The notes under the pieces are model-generated. The model was not told where the DNA came from and did no database searches. It worked only from the letters and a program-made list of their open reading frames with translations. Of a stretch of DNA of 64,000 nt, positions 60,811-64,000 are shown piece by piece (the first letter of the stretch is position 1; each line of letters begins with the position of its first letter). The DNA is taken from NCBI GenBank assembly GCA_937872925.1, contig CALMUT010000129.1:39293-103292 (forward strand), in the 5' to 3' direction. Both the position numbers and the translations under genes were made by a program. Source of the DNA: an uncultured Myxococcales bacterium (GTDB lineage: Bacteria; Myxococcota_A; Polyangia; Polyangiales; Polyangiaceae).

Positions 60811-62841
60811 ATGTACCGACGCGTGGTCGCGCTTCTCACAGCGCTGTCATTTGCACTATTTGCGGCTTGCGGCGGGGACGGAGGCGGCGGGCAGGGTGGA
60901 GCTGCGGGGGGCGGACCGCTGGACGGCGGTGCGGCAACTGGGGGCACTTGGGGGTCGGGCGGCGACGGAGGCGGAACCGACGCCGGTGGTACGGGGGGCA
61001 CGACGGGAAACTGCGCCCATGCCGTCTGCGATTTCGGCGGCCCGCTGACCCCAGGTTGCGATCCGTGTGTCACGCAGGTGTGCGCCGCAGATGCGATTTG
61101 CTGCAATTCGACCTGGGACGGTCAGTGCATCCAGCTTGCCAACCAACTCTGCAAGGCGGGCTGCACGGTGACCGGAAGCGGCGGGTTCGGGAATACAGGC
61201 GGCTTTGGGGCAACAGGCGGCTTCGGGGCTACGGGCGGGTCCGGCGGCGGCGGCGGGTGCAGCCAGGCGACCTGCGACGGCTGCTGCGACGCTGGCGGCA
61301 AGTGCGTGAGCACCACGCTTCAGAATAAGACGATCTGTGGGGAGAAAGGCGGCAGCTGCGTGGATTGCAGCGCTAACGGTAGCGTCTGCAGCGGTGGTCG
61401 CTGTACCGAATGCAAGCCGAAGTGCGACGGTAAGAAGTGCGGCGATGCCGACGGCTGCGGAGGCGTATGCAGCGCGGAATGTCCCACGGGAGAATTCTGC
61501 GGTGTTGGGCACAGCGGACAAGTAGCCGCGTGTTTGAAGTGCGGACCGTCTACTTGTCCGTTCGGCTGTTGCTCCACGGAAGGTAAGTGCCAGGTTGGCA
61601 ACAAGCGCACGACCTGTGGGAGCAACGGCGGCCTCTGCGCCAACTGCGGGGCCCAAGCGTGCAATGACACAAATCCAGGGTGGGGGCAGCCGAACTACAG
61701 CTGCGGCCCCTGCGGCGCGTCGTGCCCCTCTTCGTCGCCAAGCTCTCCGCAGTGTGCTGGCGACGGCTGTGGCAAGTTGTGCCCCAATGCCGCCTGCGAC
61801 CAGAAGTACGGACCCCTAACCTGCAGCGTCCAGGCCGACGGAGGCGCGCAATGCGTCAGCCCCACCGTCGACCAGTACTGCGATTCCTTTTCATGCGCCA
61901 GCGGCTGCTGCGACTACTCCGGTGGTGGCTTTGGCAAATGTTTGCCGGGCTTTCTCCCCAGCCAATGCGGCTCGGACGCGGTGCTGTGCGTCGACTGCGT
62001 TTCCAAGGGTGGGACCTGCAGTACAGTCACCCAAACTTGTTCGTCCTGCGCGCCGAGTTGCACGGGCAAACCCTGCGGCTCCCCAGACGGCTGCGGCAGC
62101 CGGTGCAAAGGCAAAGACGGCGCTGTGTGCCCCGGCTCTCCCCCAGGAGTAGCCTGCAGCGACAACGCTGCTTGTGAATGCGCAACTTCAGGGCATGCCA
62201 TCTGTTTCAACTCAGTCACCAAGAAAAACGAATGCCGCGACACACTCGGTGACGCCAACAACTGCGGCGGCTGCGACATCAAGTGTCCAGCCAACTCAAA
62301 ATGCACCAACGGTAGCTGTGAGTGCCCTGCCGGATCGCTATTTTGCGTGGATCACAAGGACAAGTCGCAGCCGGGGGTTTGCACGAACCTAGCAAGCGAC
62401 CCCAAGAATTGCGGCTGGTGCACCCAGGCATGCCCAGGCGCGTGCACCGAGGGTGTCTGCGACCTATGCCCCAGCGGCAAGACCGCGTGCAGTTCGCCCA
62501 CGCTCGGCTGCTACGATCTGAAAAGCGACGCTAGCAACTGTGGAAAATGTGGGACGGCTTGCCCCTCGGGTGTCGCCTGCGTCGCCGGCGCCTGCGCGTG
62601 TCCAAGCGGACTGGTCTCTTGCAACGGCAAGTGTAGTGACACCAAGACAGACGCTGCCAACTGCGGTGGTTGCGGCATTAAATGTCCGAACGGAGTGGCT
62701 TGTTCCGCTGGCACGTGCCAATGCCCCGGAGGCACCACTTTCTGCGGCAACACCTGTACAAACACCGACGTCGACCCGAACCACTGTGGGCAGTGCAATA
62801 CCGTGTGTGTATTCTCCTGCAGTGCAGGGAAGTGCCAGTAG
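60811..62841 (+). CDS. Large Cys-rich repeat lipoprotein
   Basis: The protein has 676 residues. Lipoprotein signal (LFAAC), then a Gly/Thr linker, a Cys-rich N-terminal module, a second Gly linker (GGFGATGGFGATGG, about 125-150), and a long Cys-rich region. Its C-terminal third consists of repeats of the form 'D-x-x-NCG-x-CG-x-x-C-x-x-G-x-x-C-x-x-G-x-C-x-CP' with four to six copies, each with eight Cys or so. Such repeats are abundant in Sorangium-like myxobacteria and probably form disulfide-linked surface fibres or adhesins. The start is firm: AAAGGAG lies ~9 bp before ATG 60811. Antisense open frames here are GC artefacts. Confidence 0.85.
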   Translation: MYRRVVALLTALSFALFAACGGDGGGGQGGAAGGGPLDGGAATGGTWGSGGDGGGTDAGGTGGTTGNCAHAVCDFGGPLTPGCDPCVTQVCAADAICCNSTWDGQCIQLANQLCKAGCTVTGSGGFGNTGGFGATGGFGATGGSGGGGGCSQATCDGCCDAGGKCVSTTLQNKTICGEKGGSCVDCSANGSVCSGGRCTECKPKCDGKKCGDADGCGGVCSAECPTGEFCGVGHSGQVAACLKCGPSTCPFGCCSTEGKCQVGNKRTTCGSNGGLCANCGAQACNDTNPGWGQPNYSCGPCGASCPSSSPSSPQCAGDGCGKLCPNAACDQKYGPLTCSVQADGGAQCVSPTVDQYCDSFSCASGCCDYSGGGFGKCLPGFLPSQCGSDAVLCVDCVSKGGTCSTVTQTCSSCAPSCTGKPCGSPDGCGSRCKGKDGAVCPGSPPGVACSDNAACECATSGHAICFNSVTKKNECRDTLGDANNCGGCDIKCPANSKCTNGSCECPAGSLFCVDHKDKSQPGVCTNLASDPKNCGWCTQACPGACTEGVCDLCPSGKTACSSPTLGCYDLKSDASNCGKCGTACPSGVACVAGACACPSGLVSCNGKCSDTKTDAANCGGCGIKCPNGVACSAGTCQCPGGTTFCGNTCTNTDVDPNHCGQCNTVCVFSCSAGKCQ

Positions 62842-63027
62842 TCTGCGATGGGCCCCGGGGCGCTGTCGCCTGGCGCGACGAAGCCAAACTCGACCTCAAC
62901 TTGAAACCCAATTCACCGGTCTTCGGCATTCTGGGTTTCGAGAAGATCCCCTTTGACACGATCGGGGTCCAGCCCTGAGTTGGTGCGCGGTTGCGCGCAA
63001 CGCTCTGTTGCACAACCATGCTCGGCC

Positions 63028-63777
63028 ATGGACGACGAGTGGGAGCCACCGAAGGGAGTCGGATGCCTGGGACGGACTGGGAATCTGCTTCGTGCCGGCG
63101 GGCGTGGTCTCGAGACCAGAGTTGGGAGGTTCCTTCCGTTGCTGCTTCTGATGCCACTCGTGCTTGCAAGTTGCCGCAATTCCAAGCCGAGCCATGCCGA
63201 TGCGCCGCCGGAGGCCGCCATGAGTGCCAAAGAAATCGATACCAGCGGGCTCGCCGTTGCGGGGGACACACGGCTTCAGATCCAAATCGAAATCACAGAC
63301 GAAGTGAAGATGGAGCGCATCCCGATGCGCACAGCACGCCTGCACTTCAAGAACCTGACGCAACAGCCACTGCGTATCTACCTGCCCGCACCCGACGCCT
63401 TTCGCTGGGGCATCAGCGGTATCGTGATGAAACCATCGAACGGCCCGCCCCTGCTGGTCCCGACTCCGCGTCCGCACGGCTACGTGATCAGCGAGAAAGA
63501 CTTTCATCTCCTCGCGCCCGGCGAGGAACGCGTGTTCACCCAGAGCTTCAGCCTCGACCCAATGCAACGCGGCGCAGGCACAGCCACGGCGCGCCTGCCC
63601 GGCTTTGAAGCGGGCGCCAAAGTGGCCGTACGTTGGACATACGAAAACGCCAGCCGGCGCTGGGCCGGCGGCGTGCAAACCCTGGACGGCCCCACCCGGA
63701 CGCTATTCGACGGCGGCGACATCCCGCACATCTGGACGGGCAAGCTCAACGTCGAAACGCAGTGGACGGTGCCCTAG
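63028..63777 (+). CDS. Lipoprotein with beta-rich domain
   Basis: The protein has ~249 residues. A hydrophobic stretch and lipobox (LLLLMPLVLASC) lie ~40 residues after ATG 63028, an unusually long n-region, so the true start may be a non-ATG codon nearer the hydrophobic stretch. The mature part (~190 residues) is beta-rich: RLQIQIEITDEVKME, LHFKNLTQQPLRIYLP, and LAPGEERVFTQSF, an Ig-like pattern. It is followed by KVAVRWTYENAS. It could be an outer-membrane-anchored or periplasmic protein. No family was recognised. Confidence 0.65.
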   Translation: MDDEWEPPKGVGCLGRTGNLLRAGGRGLETRVGRFLPLLLLMPLVLASCRNSKPSHADAPPEAAMSAKEIDTSGLAVAGDTRLQIQIEITDEVKMERIPMRTARLHFKNLTQQPLRIYLPAPDAFRWGISGIVMKPSNGPPLLVPTPRPHGYVISEKDFHLLAPGEERVFTQSFSLDPMQRGAGTATARLPGFEAGAKVAVRWTYENASRRWAGGVQTLDGPTRTLFDGGDIPHIWTGKLNVETQWTVP

Positions 63778-63924
63778 TCCGGTTGCAGCTGAGGGGCCGT
63801 TCGTGACGGGCTCAATTGAGGCCGTAGCCAAGCGCCTACGGCGGCTGACTCTCGGATTGTCCGGGGCGGGCGGAACGCGGCGGGCCGGCGTCGACCATGG
63901 TGACCGATTCCGGATCGGCGGTCG

Positions 63925-64000
63925 GCGCCGGGCGGCCCAGGCCCCCCCCCGCCCGGGGCCCGGCCCCCCGGGCGCTGGCCCGCGGGGGGCGGGGGGGCCC
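63925..64000. other. Low-complexity G/C end sequence
   Basis: The last ~75 bp are almost pure G and C with runs of up to nine C and seven G. They do not look like the surrounding coding sequence and are probably a contig end or assembly artefact. The 150 bp before it hold no gene. Confidence 0.6.

Noticed and set aside
60856..61656. Long antisense open frame over the Cys-rich lipoprotein
   Set aside because: Its Ala/Thr-rich product has no signal or motif. It is the mirror of Gly- and Cys-codon repeats on the coding strand.
1..64000. tRNA or rRNA genes
   Set aside because: I scanned for TPsiC-type GGTTCGAATCC segments and acceptor stems and for rRNA signatures; the few GTTCGAA hits lie inside protein genes.

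Overview
This is a GC-rich window densely packed with genes. Its most typical genes are lipoproteins with long Gly/Ala/Ser linkers after the lipobox, Cys-rich repeat lipoproteins, a membrane Ser/Thr kinase fused to a sulfatase-modifying-factor domain, an orphan histidine kinase and many GT-C membrane glycosyltransferases. That combination points to a myxobacterium (Myxococcota, Polyangiales-like). This is an inference from gene style; there is no rRNA or tRNA in the window. The first gene runs off the left edge. The last ~75 bp are low-complexity G/C, which looks like a contig end.

Layout. 0-12 kb: a cut-off transglutaminase-like gene coupled to a CoxE-like VWA gene, a GT-C-like membrane protein, a membrane-anchored HEVQH protein with a Tat-type partner, two lipoproteins, a GT39-like enzyme with a small partner, and a chemoreceptor without a sensor domain. 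12-14.7 kb: a repeat-rich lipoprotein and a histidine kinase. 14.7-17.6 kb: a small SUKH / broken nucleotidyltransferase / VapBC module flanked by 69-bp direct repeats. 17.6-27.1 kb: secreted proteins (large lipoprotein, GH5 glycosidase with a TetR regulator, LTD-PLD-PLD-CBM20-like lipoprotein, broken alpha/beta hydrolase, DUF1554-like lipoprotein). 27.1-39.8 kb: a surface-glycan region (GT39, discoidin-domain membrane protein, GT2-CapK fusion, two methyltransferases, AftB-like GT-C, epimerase, another GT-C). 40.4-45.6 kb: a two-gene NAD-dependent formate dehydrogenase whose catalytic subunit is interrupted by an in-frame TGA at the selenocysteine position, followed by a class D beta-lactamase. 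46-49.6 kb: a truncated HNH gene, a lipoprotein, and a nucleotidyltransferase with a histone-like tail plus a small partner. 49.9-57.9 kb: a kinase-FGE fusion, a membrane sulfatase-fold enzyme, and a second glycan block (polyprenol-phosphate sugar synthase, GT-C, second discoidin protein). 58-64 kb: a zinc-ribbon protein, GlpD-like oxidase, a Cys-rich lipoprotein and a final lipoprotein.

How it fits together. Six polytopic GT-C-type proteins, one polyprenol-phosphate glycosyltransferase and two discoidin membrane proteins suggest heavy periplasmic or outer-surface glycosylation using lipid-linked sugars. The strongest hidden signals are: (1) a UGA selenocysteine codon followed by a SECIS-like hairpin at the same 11-nt distance as in E. 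coli fdhF (recalled sequence); (2) a 159-nt intergenic RNA candidate between a sigma-54-like promoter and an intrinsic terminator; (3) the direct-repeat-flanked toxin/immunity module; (4) a GT2-CapK fusion enzyme. All functions are read from sequence motifs by eye; no database search was run.
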